DNA of 64,000 nucleotides from JBEKTW01 sp963727845 (GTDB lineage Bacteria > Bacteroidota > Ignavibacteria > UBA10030 > SZUA-254). Within the stretch, counting starts at the first letter, position 1. Every line of letters starts with the position of its first letter. This document shows positions 54,887 through 63,428 of this stretch, one piece after another. The translations under genes were made by a program, and so were the position numbers. The notes under the pieces are model-generated. The model was not told the origin of the DNA. It saw only the letters and a list, made by a program, of their open reading frames with translations, and searched no databases. The DNA lies in assembly GCA_963727845.1 (NCBI GenBank), contig CAVSHI010000003.1:310001-374000 (forward strand). Direction: 5' to 3'.

Positions 54887-55564
54887 TTATCTGAGTACAA
54901 TCGTTTTCACTTCTTCAAACCGGTGAATCGTGAAATCCGCCGCTTCGGTTTTCGGCGTGACCTTCCAGCTCTTGCCGCACAGCCAGATAGTGGAACATCC
55001 GAGCTGTTTTGATGGCACGATGTCCCGCTCGTATGAATCGCCAAGGACATATGATTCGTGCGGGCTAACCCCGAGCTGCCGTAATGCGAAGGAGAAAATC
55101 CCGGGGTCGGGCTTCCGGATCCCGACGACGGTCGAATCTATCATTGTGCTGAAGAATTTCTCCAACCCGAATTCGCGACAAACGACGTCGAGGTTGCCGT
55201 AAAAATTTGAAACCAATCCCAAGGTGTAAAAGCGCGCTAATTCCTGCAGGATATTCTTCGCGTTGTTCACGACGCTCCCGACATCCCGGTAACATGCATC
55301 CGTCACCGACCGAAGCAGGCCTTCGCCATCATCCAGCTTCAAAATAAGGAATTGTTTTGAAAGTTGCTTGAAGAGAATCTCACGGAATGTTGCCCGGGAG
55401 AGGCTTTCTTTCGACAATTCTTCATCCGCCTGAACGAATGCCCGCTCAAAATGCTGCTTCGGAACCCGGATATTGAACTGCCCATAGATTTCCCAGAATT
55501 TCTCGCTCCAGTGAACGCCGTCGGTATCGATCGTTCCGCCGAAATCGAAGAGAATTGCCTTCAT
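54887..55564 (-). CDS. HAD family hydrolase
   Basis: A 225-residue phosphatase-like protein. Motif I is ILFDFGGTIDTDG at the start, with the second Asp changed to a Thr-Ile-Asp spacing seen in other HADs. Motif II is LVSNFYGN, motif III Lys lies near GIRKPDPGIF, and motif IV is VLGDSYERDIVPSK. It probably dephosphorylates a small sugar or inositol phosphate; in this operon it could free inositol or a lipid phosphate. I start at 55564; a frame to 55585 overlaps the upstream stop. Confidence 0.9.
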   Translation of the reverse strand: MKAILFDFGGTIDTDGVHWSEKFWEIYGQFNIRVPKQHFERAFVQADEELSKESLSRATFREILFKQLSKQFLILKLDDGEGLLRSVTDACYRDVGSVVNNAKNILQELARFYTLGLVSNFYGNLDVVCREFGLEKFFSTMIDSTVVGIRKPDPGIFSFALRQLGVSPHESYVLGDSYERDIVPSKQLGCSTIWLCGKSWKVTPKTEAADFTIHRFEEVKTIVLR

Positions 55565-55581
55565 AGCCCCGAGAGATCGAT

Positions 55582-56598
55582 TCACGGCAATTGCATCACC
55601 GCCCGGTTCTCCGAAGCACGATAGCTGAGGTCGAGCAGCTTCATAACGTTTAACGCCTCAACCAGCAAATCATCTTTCGTGTCCCCTGCCTCAACCCTTC
55701 GAATAAATTCCTTGAACAATGATGCGTACCACCGGATGTACTGCTGCTTATCCGAGACGTCCGGCATCGGGATATCCTTGGAACCGTTCGTATTCGTGAG
55801 CGTGAGCTTTGCGCCATCATAGACCAAACGCCCCTCCGTTCCGACAATCGAAACGCTGTTTGCCCTCTGGCCTGCCGCCCATGTAAGATTCACAGACATC
55901 AACATCCCGTCATATTCGAGTGTGACCACGGCAGTATCTTCAACTCCGTATTCATGATGTTTCAGCGTCCGCAGCAGCGCCGAGACCCGTGCCGGCATTC
56001 CAAAGAAAAACTGTGCCAGATAAAAGTAGTGTGCTCCCGTATCGACCAGAATCCCGCCGCCGCTATGGTTTTTGTTCGTGCGCCAGGATGGGTTCCAGGA
56101 TTCACTGCCGGTGTCTGCCTGCAGGCGGAAGACGTCGAACTGGGCCAACGTCACGCGGCCTACTGCGCCCGATGATATGCTATCACGGATTGATTTCCAC
56201 AGCGGTGAATATTTGTATTGATGACAGGGGACGAACGCCACCTTGGACTCGCGAATCACATTTGCCACCTCAGCCGAAGTCGTGTAGCTTTCCGTCAAGG
56301 GTTTTTCACACAGAATATGGAGACCTCTGGAGGAGCAGGCACGGATATAATCGTAATGCGTCGAAGGCGGCGTGCATATATCGACAAAATCGAGCCGCTC
56401 ATGCTCAAAGAGTGATGCGATGTCAGTGTAAAACCGGGCGCCCGGCAAACATTGAGATGCCCTGCCGCGATTGTCTTCAACGGTATCCATGACAGCTACA
56501 AGTTCACCGCTCGAAGCCAATTCCCTGTCCGTGAGATATGCAGGGACGTGACCGCGTACCGCGATATTGCCGAGTCCGATGAGCGCGCCCCGCAGCAT
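55582..56598 (-). CDS. Gfo/Idh/MocA family oxidoreductase
   Basis: A protein of about 338 residues with an N-terminal Rossmann fold (RGALIGLGNIAVRGHVPAY) and the family's catalytic LCEKPLTESY (EKP). The C-terminal domain has SGGGILVDTGAHYFYLAQFFFG. Members oxidise or reduce sugars and inositols, including myo-inositol 2-dehydrogenases. Start 56598 is chosen because the ATG shares its A with the previous stop (TGATG). In this operon a ketone-inositol or sugar intermediate is a fair guess. Confidence 0.92.
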   Translation of the reverse strand: MLRGALIGLGNIAVRGHVPAYLTDRELASSGELVAVMDTVEDNRGRASQCLPGARFYTDIASLFEHERLDFVDICTPPSTHYDYIRACSSRGLHILCEKPLTESYTTSAEVANVIRESKVAFVPCHQYKYSPLWKSIRDSISSGAVGRVTLAQFDVFRLQADTGSESWNPSWRTNKNHSGGGILVDTGAHYFYLAQFFFGMPARVSALLRTLKHHEYGVEDTAVVTLEYDGMLMSVNLTWAAGQRANSVSIVGTEGRLVYDGAKLTLTNTNGSKDIPMPDVSDKQQYIRWYASLFKEFIRRVEAGDTKDDLLVEALNVMKLLDLSYRASENRAVMQLP

Positions 56599-57509
56599 CA
56601 CCCGGCTCCCGTCCCCCTGTCGATTCTCCGGAGGAGCATCTTGCTCACCTTCTCCTGGTACACCGTCACGATGACCATCAATGCATTCAGCCCGATCACT
56701 TCTCCCCAGAAGTACAATGGCACCCGGTTCATCAAAACGCACGCTGTCATGATAATCACCCGCGTATTCGTCGTTAGCATCGCGTAATACTTGATGAGAG
56801 GTTTATTCGTGCGCCTGTATTCGTCGGAAAACCATTCCGGAATATGATGGCCGAATTTTTCGTCGACCCGATTGCGCAGTGCCTGAAAATTGTGCGACAA
56901 CAATTCTTGTTCCACCGTGTAGTTGAGGTAAATGCGCAAAAGGGACTTTCGGAGAGGATGTTGCGAGAAGGAAATCGATTGGTATTCAGCCCGAATATCG
57001 GCCGACCGCTCAAGCTCAGACCTCGACGGGTCCACCACAAATTTGAGGTACGCATTGCGGTAGCAATCGGCAAGAGCGCTCTGGACCGAGTGACTGAAAG
57101 CGCTCGCAAGAACAAGAATGAAGATCCAGGGAGACCCTCCGGCAGCGACAACGCGTGCAAAAAGATGCCCGTAGATGCTTATGAAAATGATATTTGTGGC
57201 CAATCCATCCAGAATCCGGCCGACTTTGGATTTGTGATCGGTCATCCGGGCGAGTTGACCGTCGGCGCTGTCGAGAACATCGGCTATCACCCATAGGAGC
57301 AAACCCCACCCGTTGAGAGCAAGATCGGGGTAGTACAACAAATGTCCCCCGGCCACTCCTATCAGGATGCTGGCAAGGGTCACGGCGTTGGGCGTCACCC
57401 GCAGACCTTTGCAGGCCAACGCCACGACATAGCCGAGTGGACGATAGAAATAAATGTCTATCGTTTCCTCAACGTCGCGTCCTTTAAAGGTTGATTCTAT
57501 CCGCGACAC
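56598..57509 (-). CDS. CDP-alcohol phosphatidyltransferase-like protein lacking final Asp
   Basis: A 303-residue, multi-helix membrane protein. The motif region reads DSADGQLAR-x8-GRILDGLAT: D1, D2, G, AR and D3 fit, but the fourth Asp, the catalytic base, is Thr. An additional soluble N-terminus and a long cytoplasmic loop (about 130-210) are unusual. Starts at GTG 57509, inside the aminotransferase 3' end (26-base overlap). It may use another base, or be a non-catalytic partner of the canonical enzyme at 59650. Confidence 0.85.
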   Translation of the reverse strand: MSRIESTFKGRDVEETIDIYFYRPLGYVVALACKGLRVTPNAVTLASILIGVAGGHLLYYPDLALNGWGLLLWVIADVLDSADGQLARMTDHKSKVGRILDGLATNIIFISIYGHLFARVVAAGGSPWIFILVLASAFSHSVQSALADCYRNAYLKFVVDPSRSELERSADIRAEYQSISFSQHPLRKSLLRIYLNYTVEQELLSHNFQALRNRVDEKFGHHIPEWFSDEYRRTNKPLIKYYAMLTTNTRVIIMTACVLMNRVPLYFWGEVIGLNALMVIVTVYQEKVSKMLLRRIDRGTGAG

Positions 57510-58836
57510 TGCTAAAAGCCTCGCTCATTATTTCGATTCCCTCGTCGGCTGTAGCCTCATCGATGATCAACGGCGGATTGATGCGGATATCCGGATTGTA
57601 TCCCATCACGATCAGCCCGCGTTTGAGGCATTCGTGAAATATCATGCGACAGGTCTGCTTGTCGAGCTTCTCCTTCGTGACCCGGTTCTTTACCAGCTCG
57701 ACACCGATGAGGAGTCCCTTGCCCCGCACATCGCCGACAAATGGAAACTTCTCTTTGAACTTCATAAGCCTGTTCAACATCAACTCCCCAACCTTTGCGG
57801 AATTCTCAACCAGCCGGTCTTCGATAATTGTTTTCACAGTTGCGTATGCGGCTGCAGATGCCAGTGGATTACCGCCGTAGCTTGAAGAGCTTCCGCTCGG
57901 GTTCGCAAACGGTTTTGAGAAGATGATCTCCTCCCTCGACATCAAGCCCGTCATGGGATAACCGCCTCCAAAACTCTTTCCGATCGTGATGATGTCCGGG
58001 ACCACGTCATCGTGCTGGCATCCGAACATCTTGCCGGTCCGGCCGAAGCCCGTGATCATTTCATCGGCGATGAGCACGGCGCCGATTTCGTCGGCGAGAC
58101 GACGGAGCTCTTTGAGGAACCCCGGAGGCGGGACCACATTCCCGTTCGTCCCCTGAATCGGCTCGACAATGATCGCGGCAACATTGTTCGTCGTTTCCGC
58201 TTTGATTTTTTTCTTGATGAAATCGACGCACGCCCATTTGCATTCCGGGAATGTGTCGTTCAGCGGGCACCGCCGGCAATCGGCATACGGTGTATTGTAC
58301 ACCCCGAACGGCAAGGGACCAAGCTGATGCTTGAAATCATCGCCAATTAACCCGAGCACTCCGAGCGTCTTGCCATGGAATCCGCCCCAAAACCCGATCA
58401 CTTCCGATTTTTTCGTGTATGACCGTGCAAGGCGCAGCGCTGCTTCCACTGCTTCAGCGCCGCCGCTGTAGTACTGCGTTCGCCGGAGGTCTCCAACCGC
58501 ATTGTCCGCCAGCAATTTCGACAACTGTGCGCGAACATTCGACGTGAAGCTTCCGACGTGAATCTTCGACACCTGCTCGTGGAGAGCTTTGACGTAGCGG
58601 GGATGGTTGTATCCCAGGCTTGCAACGGCAACGCCCGCAAAAAAATCAATGTAACGGTTCCCGTCAACATCCTCGACAACGCAGCCATCTCCCTTCTCCG
58701 TTACGATTTGCGAGAGGGTTGCGATCGTCTGGATACCGGGAGAAATATACTTTTGTTCAAAATCAAAAATCTCTTTCGATTTCGGTCCGGGGATGGACGT
58801 CCGGATCGATGCTTTTCGTGTTATCGTCTTAGTCAT
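57484..58836 (-). CDS. Class III PLP-dependent aminotransferase
   Basis: A 450-residue aminotransferase related to acetylornithine, GABA and AGXT2-type enzymes. Visible are GNRYIDFFAGVAVASLGYNHP, YYSGGAEAVEAALRLAR, WGGFHGKT, IADEMITGFGRTGKMF and the PLP Lys in TIGKSFGGGYP. Four Cys residues in the YADCRRCPL...CKWAC segment are shared with one subgroup. Start 58836 is chosen; the frame to 59037 overlaps the ATP-grasp gene too far. In this operon it could aminate a keto-inositol or make a ligase substrate. Confidence 0.93.
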   Translation of the reverse strand: MTKTITRKASIRTSIPGPKSKEIFDFEQKYISPGIQTIATLSQIVTEKGDGCVVEDVDGNRYIDFFAGVAVASLGYNHPRYVKALHEQVSKIHVGSFTSNVRAQLSKLLADNAVGDLRRTQYYSGGAEAVEAALRLARSYTKKSEVIGFWGGFHGKTLGVLGLIGDDFKHQLGPLPFGVYNTPYADCRRCPLNDTFPECKWACVDFIKKKIKAETTNNVAAIIVEPIQGTNGNVVPPPGFLKELRRLADEIGAVLIADEMITGFGRTGKMFGCQHDDVVPDIITIGKSFGGGYPMTGLMSREEIIFSKPFANPSGSSSSYGGNPLASAAAYATVKTIIEDRLVENSAKVGELMLNRLMKFKEKFPFVGDVRGKGLLIGVELVKNRVTKEKLDKQTCRMIFHECLKRGLIVMGYNPDIRINPPLIIDEATADEGIEIMSEAFSSVADRINL

Positions 58837-59653
58837 GATAGTGTTCTTTCGCTTTTCGATAGATGAGTTGTGCAATGTGCCGGCTCGCTTCCTCTCGTAC
58901 CGGAGCAAAGCTGGGCCAGTCGTTGATATCAATGATCGTAATGCTCCCATCGAGACCGATAATTGCGTCACCGCCAAAGACAAACAAACCGAGAACCTCC
59001 GCGGAATCGATCGCGATCCCATGAAGTTTCTGTTCATCGAATTTCGTGTGATTCACGCCATTCAGATAATACCAGTGAAACAGATTCGACTCACGAACCG
59101 CGTAAAATTTCACCGTATCGCCTTCCACATGGTCCTGCAGTATGGCCTTCGTGATACCCCGCTCGTGGAATTCCTTCAGGAGATTTCGTTCTTCGTCGTC
59201 GGTACCGGCCAGCGTCACGTCTTCTTTGTGGACGGCATGCACGTCTCCCCTCTTGATCCAGAGTTTGGAAGAACTGAAGCCGGCCTCCTTTCCGTTTATG
59301 TCCGAGTCAGTCGGAACAATCACGCTTTTCGGGAACGGCACGCCGGCGGCCGGAAGCAGGTTCACCATGTTGATGCGGTAACAATTCATCACGCTCTTCG
59401 CCGAATTGATTGCAAACGCCCCCCGTTCTTCAATTTTCGCGAGGGTGTTTGTCCCGATCGGCCCCTGCACCATGGAAAAGATGAGTCTCTCTTTGATACC
59501 TTCCGCCGAAATCACTCCCTCGTCGTACATCGTTACCTCTCCCCCGAGTTCCCTGAGCGCATCGGCCGTCCGGTTGATGATGAGGAGGTCATTAACAACG
59601 TGATTAGGTGAGAATTCCGTCTTGCGACGTATGCCGGCGAACTTAAGGTTCAT
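58829..59653 (-). CDS. ATP-grasp family protein
   Basis: A 274-residue protein of the ATP-grasp fold. LWIKRGDVHAVHKEDV and ILQDHVEGDTVKFYAV carry ATP-binding residues, and IIGLDGSITIIDINDWPSF the metal-binding Asp/Asn. ATP-grasp enzymes include carboxylate-amine ligases (RimK/LysX type) and the inositol phosphate kinase ITPK. Either fits this operon: ligation of an amino acid to an aminated product, or phosphorylation of inositol. Sequence alone cannot decide. Overlaps both neighbours. Confidence 0.82.
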   Translation of the reverse strand: MNLKFAGIRRKTEFSPNHVVNDLLIINRTADALRELGGEVTMYDEGVISAEGIKERLIFSMVQGPIGTNTLAKIEERGAFAINSAKSVMNCYRINMVNLLPAAGVPFPKSVIVPTDSDINGKEAGFSSSKLWIKRGDVHAVHKEDVTLAGTDDEERNLLKEFHERGITKAILQDHVEGDTVKFYAVRESNLFHWYYLNGVNHTKFDEQKLHGIAIDSAEVLGLFVFGGDAIIGLDGSITIIDINDWPSFAPVREEASRHIAQLIYRKAKEHYHD

Positions 59654-60291
59654 GAGAATACCCTCGACAGCAATGATGGCGGGTCTTCGGGGAGCGGAGC
59701 GATGCCGGACGCGCGCTCTGATTCCCGGCGCCTGATCACCTGGGCGTCAATCTCCCCCTGCAATCGATAATCCACTAGAATAGTCCCAACAATAAAAGCC
59801 ATGAGATTCGCCCAGAACACCACATGAAGGGCAACCTCGAAGCCGCGGATGTGAAATATGACGGTCGCAAGGTATCCGAAATATACCATGAATCGTTTGA
59901 ATCCCGGATCGAATTTCGACAACGGCTCAACTGCCGTGACCAGAAGGATTGCTACAAACGCCAGCGCCGCCATGCGATAACTCGCTAAACCCGAAAATGC
60001 AAGCGCAAAGAAAATCATAAATTCATTGACACGGTCGATCACAGTATCGAGTTTCTTCCCTTTTGCGGATACCAATCCGTAGCGCCGCGCTATTCCGCCG
60101 TCGATCCCGTCGATGGCTTGCGAAATTGCAAGCGCAACCAATCCGGCTTCAATATGGCCGCCCGCGACAAGAATGGCTGCCACTGCTCCTACGACAAGAG
60201 TGGCCATGGAAACCTGATTGGGCGAGAGTCCGAGCCGCTCGTGTACAAATGTGATGAAAACACTCAGGATACCATCCGAATTTTTATTCAC
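59650..60291 (-). CDS. CDP-alcohol phosphatidyltransferase family protein
   Basis: A 213-residue membrane enzyme with about six helices. The complete family motif is IDGIDGGIARRYGLVSAKG then KKLDTVIDRVNEF, with all four Asp residues in place. It would join an alcohol head group to a CDP-activated partner, for example inositol phosphate with CDP-diacylglycerol, or CDP-inositol with another alcohol. The overlapping start with the neighbouring genes (ATGA) shows tight coupling. Confidence 0.92.
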   Translation of the reverse strand: MNKNSDGILSVFITFVHERLGLSPNQVSMATLVVGAVAAILVAGGHIEAGLVALAISQAIDGIDGGIARRYGLVSAKGKKLDTVIDRVNEFMIFFALAFSGLASYRMAALAFVAILLVTAVEPLSKFDPGFKRFMVYFGYLATVIFHIRGFEVALHVVFWANLMAFIVGTILVDYRLQGEIDAQVIRRRESERASGIAPLPEDPPSLLSRVFS

Positions 60292-60294
60292 ACG

Positions 60295-60768
60295 TCACCC
60301 TCGCGAAAAAAGGCTGGCAATGGAATGCATTAACTGTTGATATCCAAAGGCCAAACACAACGCTCCGCAGAAAGCGCACACCCAAACCTCTTTTGCCGTG
60401 TCGGAGAAATTCGGGAACAATCCTTCAGTTGAATACGTGCTGAAGGGATACAAAGGCCGCTTCTCATAGCTTACGCAGTAGTCAAGGAAAACGTGCGAAA
60501 CGAAAAAAATCACCGGGACGAACGTCCCGAGATAGAATGACAGCGGCACGATCCAGAGCAGCGCGACCGGCTCCTGGAGTGGTGTTCGCCAGTGATAGTG
60601 TTTCTCGTTTCTTCTGCCGTTCTTCTTAAGATAGAGTGGAAGTTTGATCGGGTGATCCAGAAGATCGACCCCATAACCGAATGAGTATGCCAGGACGATG
60701 TCCTTTCCTTCCAGACCGAGGATTTGAACCCCGAGCGTCGTCAGCAGCAGATGTGGAATGATGGTCAT
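60295..60768 (-). CDS. Membrane protein, YdjM-like metal-dependent hydrolase family candidate
   Basis: A 157-residue protein with about four membrane helices. Conserved-looking polar motifs GVDLLDHP, HYHWRTPLQEP and FFVSHVFLDYC recall the YdjM/DUF457 group of inner-membrane proteins with His/Asp metal sites. The match is only by motif spacing. It overlaps the nucleotidyltransferase by 4 bases, so it is part of the inositol operon. Confidence 0.7.
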   Translation of the reverse strand: MTIIPHLLLTTLGVQILGLEGKDIVLAYSFGYGVDLLDHPIKLPLYLKKNGRRNEKHYHWRTPLQEPVALLWIVPLSFYLGTFVPVIFFVSHVFLDYCVSYEKRPLYPFSTYSTEGLFPNFSDTAKEVWVCAFCGALCLAFGYQQLMHSIASLFSRG

Positions 60769-61475
60769 GAGGCCGTCCTCAGGAGATTTTCCGCAGTGAC
60801 GATATCCTGTGCATGGTCAACATCGACGATCTTCGAGAAAGGAAATCCCTCCAGAATGTAGCCATGCTTCAGAAGATGTCCCAGAAAATTCCTGAGCCGT
60901 TCGACACCCTGACGGAGCACCGTTTCACTTTCCCGAAAAATCCTCGGTGAGAAAATATACAAACCGCCGGTGACCCACGGTCCAGATTGCGATTTTCGGA
61001 AGCTCACGATACGGTTTGAGCCGTCGAGCTCGACGTAGAGCGGATTTTCGTCATCAACGAACTTCGTCACAGCAAGGACGCCGTCGGCGGATGTGCGTTC
61101 CTGTCCGGCCTTGAGAAATTGGTCAAATTCGTTTTCGCTGAAGATTGAGTCTACCGTGGTAAGAAGAAATCTCCCATCGTTCAGAAAGGGCGAGAGAGCA
61201 AAGAGACTGTGCATTGAGCTCGGCGTGGTTTTTACGACAAAATGAACCGGGATACCGAACCGCCTGGATTCGACAAACTGTTTCACTTCAGGCGAATACT
61301 CATTGACGATACAAGCAACTTCTCGGATCCCATGCCTGACAAACAACTGCAGCAACCGTTCGATTAGTGGAACGCCATCGACGGGCACGAGCGGTTTGGG
61401 AAGGGAGATACCTTCGGACCTGAGACGACGTCCTTCACCTGCGGCAATAATACCGGCTTTCAACCCGTTGTTCAT
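60765..61475 (-). CDS. Sugar/inositol phosphate nucleotidyltransferase
   Basis: A 236-residue NTP transferase. The N-terminus KAGIIAAGEGRRLRSEG and PKPLVPVDG are the nucleotide-binding signature; LLTTVDSIFSE holds the metal-binding Asp. The size and single domain fit CTP:inositol-1-phosphate cytidylyltransferase (IPCT), found next to CDP-alcohol transferases in di-inositol-phosphate makers. Activating another sugar phosphate is also possible. It is the first gene of the operon; I start at ATG 61475. Confidence 0.9.
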   Translation of the reverse strand: MNNGLKAGIIAAGEGRRLRSEGISLPKPLVPVDGVPLIERLLQLFVRHGIREVACIVNEYSPEVKQFVESRRFGIPVHFVVKTTPSSMHSLFALSPFLNDGRFLLTTVDSIFSENEFDQFLKAGQERTSADGVLAVTKFVDDENPLYVELDGSNRIVSFRKSQSGPWVTGGLYIFSPRIFRESETVLRQGVERLRNFLGHLLKHGYILEGFPFSKIVDVDHAQDIVTAENLLRTAS

Positions 61476-61596
61476 CTGAATGGCGATTGCATATGAAATC
61501 AGCATGGATCACGATCCCGAGACAATGAAAACCAAAGATCGCTTGAATAAGGAAAAAGTGTGTGAAGAAGATAGGAAAAATTCGTCAAAATTACAA

Positions 61597-61631
61597 GAAA
61601 AACCCCATCCCGTGGCTGCGGAATGGGGTCG
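61597..61631 (-). terminator. Intrinsic terminator after the 61661 gene
   Basis: On the minus strand ACCCCATTCC-GCAGCCAC-GGGATGGGGT is followed by TTTTCTTG. It separates the small secreted protein gene from the inositol operon that starts at 61475. A clear promoter for that operon in 61476-61596 was not found; TTGACG at about 61585 is a weak candidate. Confidence 0.8.
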
Positions 61632-61660
61632 TCATAACCAATTAGGCCTAAAAGATGGTA

Positions 61661-62083
61661 TTATTTATTTTCCTCCGACGGCTTTTCCGTGCTAGCGATC
61701 GCGACCTTTGTTATCATCAAACCGCGAATGCCGCCTTTGGAACGGACGATCCCGGTCGCTTCAACTTTTTGCGCGATGTGGTCCATGAGAATCGCATTCG
61801 GGCCGGTGCTGTGATCATCCGGCAGAACAGAAAGATACAAATCGCCCTTGTCAGTCAGAATGCCTAGTTGGCCTCCGGCCTTCGCACATGCTTCGGCGCA
61901 CTCCTTGTGTTTCTCACCTTTCGCGCCGTGGTGAAGATAGCATCCGACATCGACCACTTCACCGGTGACTGTTACCTCCTTGTCCTTCGATTTTTTCCCC
62001 ATTTTCATCTTGTCCTGTGCGAAGGTCATGCAGACCGACAGAACAAGAAATCCCACAAGAACAACAAAAAATCCACGCTTCAT
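61661..62083 (-). CDS. Small secreted protein with conserved Cys/His motif
   Basis: A 140-residue exported protein. A signal peptide (MKRGFFVVLVGFLVLSVCMTFA) is followed by a charged Lys/Met segment (DKMKMGKKSKDK) and GEVVDVGCYLHHGAKGEKH, then KECAEACAKAGGQLGIL, with three Cys and three His residues that could bind metal or heme-like ligands. The second half is an OB-like beta domain (LYLSVLPDDHSTGPNAILMD). I do not recognise a characterised family. A strong GGAGG site precedes the ATG. Confidence 0.8.
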   Translation of the reverse strand: MKRGFFVVLVGFLVLSVCMTFAQDKMKMGKKSKDKEVTVTGEVVDVGCYLHHGAKGEKHKECAEACAKAGGQLGILTDKGDLYLSVLPDDHSTGPNAILMDHIAQKVEATGIVRSKGGIRGLMITKVAIASTEKPSEENK

Positions 62084-62208
62084 AGGAAGTTCCTCCTTCC
62101 GGGAGACTCTATTGAAGAATTATTGAATATGAGTTAGGTACTACCACAATATAAGAACACGCCGGCAGCCGCAAGAAGTTCCGACGCCCGTTCGCCCCCC
62201 CGTACCAA

Positions 62209-63418
62209 CTACTTCTTTTTCTTCGTGAAAATGTAGAGGTCCATCCCAGGCCTGACCGCATCACTTTTGAGAAGGTTCCACTTCATGATCTGCTCGACTG
62301 TCACCTTGTATTTCCTGGCAATGTCGGCGAGAGTTTGGCCCTTCTGGAACGTGTGGATAACAAGCTCACCCTGTTCTTCCTGCGTCGAATACGATGTCGT
62401 CGAGCTCATCGATTGGAGAGACGCCAGCGTGGCGAGCACACGCTGCGCCGCCGGAGATATTTCAGTGTCCTTCGCCGCAGGCCGGGGTTGTACTCCGAGA
62501 GACGGCGTGACAATTTCTTTTGGTGTGGCGAGGAGGTTGGCCAGCTTTTTCAAATCCTGTACCATGGCATTGCTGACCACGTAAATTGTTGAGGAGAGTG
62601 AAGTCTTCAGATAGTGCGGTGCATGCGCGCCGCTCTCTCCGTAAATATCCATGCGGACGAGCTCGGGCGCGACGCAGCTCCACGTGCACCTCGCGCGGAC
62701 TGTTGATGATTAACGCGGTGTCGATGAAATCCTCCGCACGAACATACGAAAGGGCGTTCAACACCGGATTAACATTGCGGGTGGCAACGGGTTTCTTATT
62801 GGCGAGCCATCGTTTGCCATCCCGGCGGAGGACGAAGCTTCCGGTATCGCTCTCGAGCTTGAAGTATTTGATGACGTTCGGGTCGGTATGGTAGATCGTC
62901 CGCTGGCGCCAGTCGCGCAATTCCTTGTTCACAACGAAACTGGACAGCCCGCGGGCGAGATACACCGAGCTTGAATTCACCGGTCGCACATAGCTTTGAT
63001 TCGGTGTTGGCCCGGCTTTGCCAACAATCAACATGGTTGTCTGGTTGTCGTCGTACGTCATCGTTAACGTTGTTCCTTTATCATCGACCTGGAACATCCC
63101 GTACTTTTCCGGGTTGGACGACACGATACCCGTCAGCTTGAACTTTGCCATTCCTTCCAGGAGCCGGTAAATCGCTTCGTCATCGACAACAAAATTCACG
63201 GGATCCATGACTTTCCAAACGTTGCGAACTCGCTCCATCCGTATATAAGTCTTGTTCCTCTCAATCTCGACCTTCACAAGTTTTGTGATGTCAAGAGCGA
63301 GTTTGAGGTCGGGCAGCTGATAGGATTCTTCCTTGCGGTCAATCGGGCGAATAACATAATATGCCGCCAGGAGCACAACGACAAGGAGCCCGAGCCAGAT
63401 ATACATTGATCGTTTCAT
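62209..63418 (-). CDS. DUF4340 domain protein with LysM-like C-terminus, frameshifted
   Basis: Two frames (62680-63418 and 62209-62680) make a protein of about 403 residues. The N-terminal membrane helix (MYIWLGLLVVVLLAAYYVI) and repeats such as LDITKLVKVEIERN, GMFQVDDKGTTLTMTYD, LIVGKAG and RDWRQRTIYH place it in DUF4340, often found with Gld-type ABC transporters. The C-terminus (about 350-400) is a LysM-like domain: LVIHTFQKGQTLADIARKYKV. One extra base near 62680 breaks the frame; corrected it reads VHVEL-VAPELVRMDIYG. Confidence 0.85.
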
Positions 63419-63428
63419 GGTTCCCTCA

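Noticed and set aside
54887..55585. Longer HAD start at 55585
   Set aside because: It would add a few residues overlapping the upstream stop; MKAILFDFGG at 55564 fits the family start.
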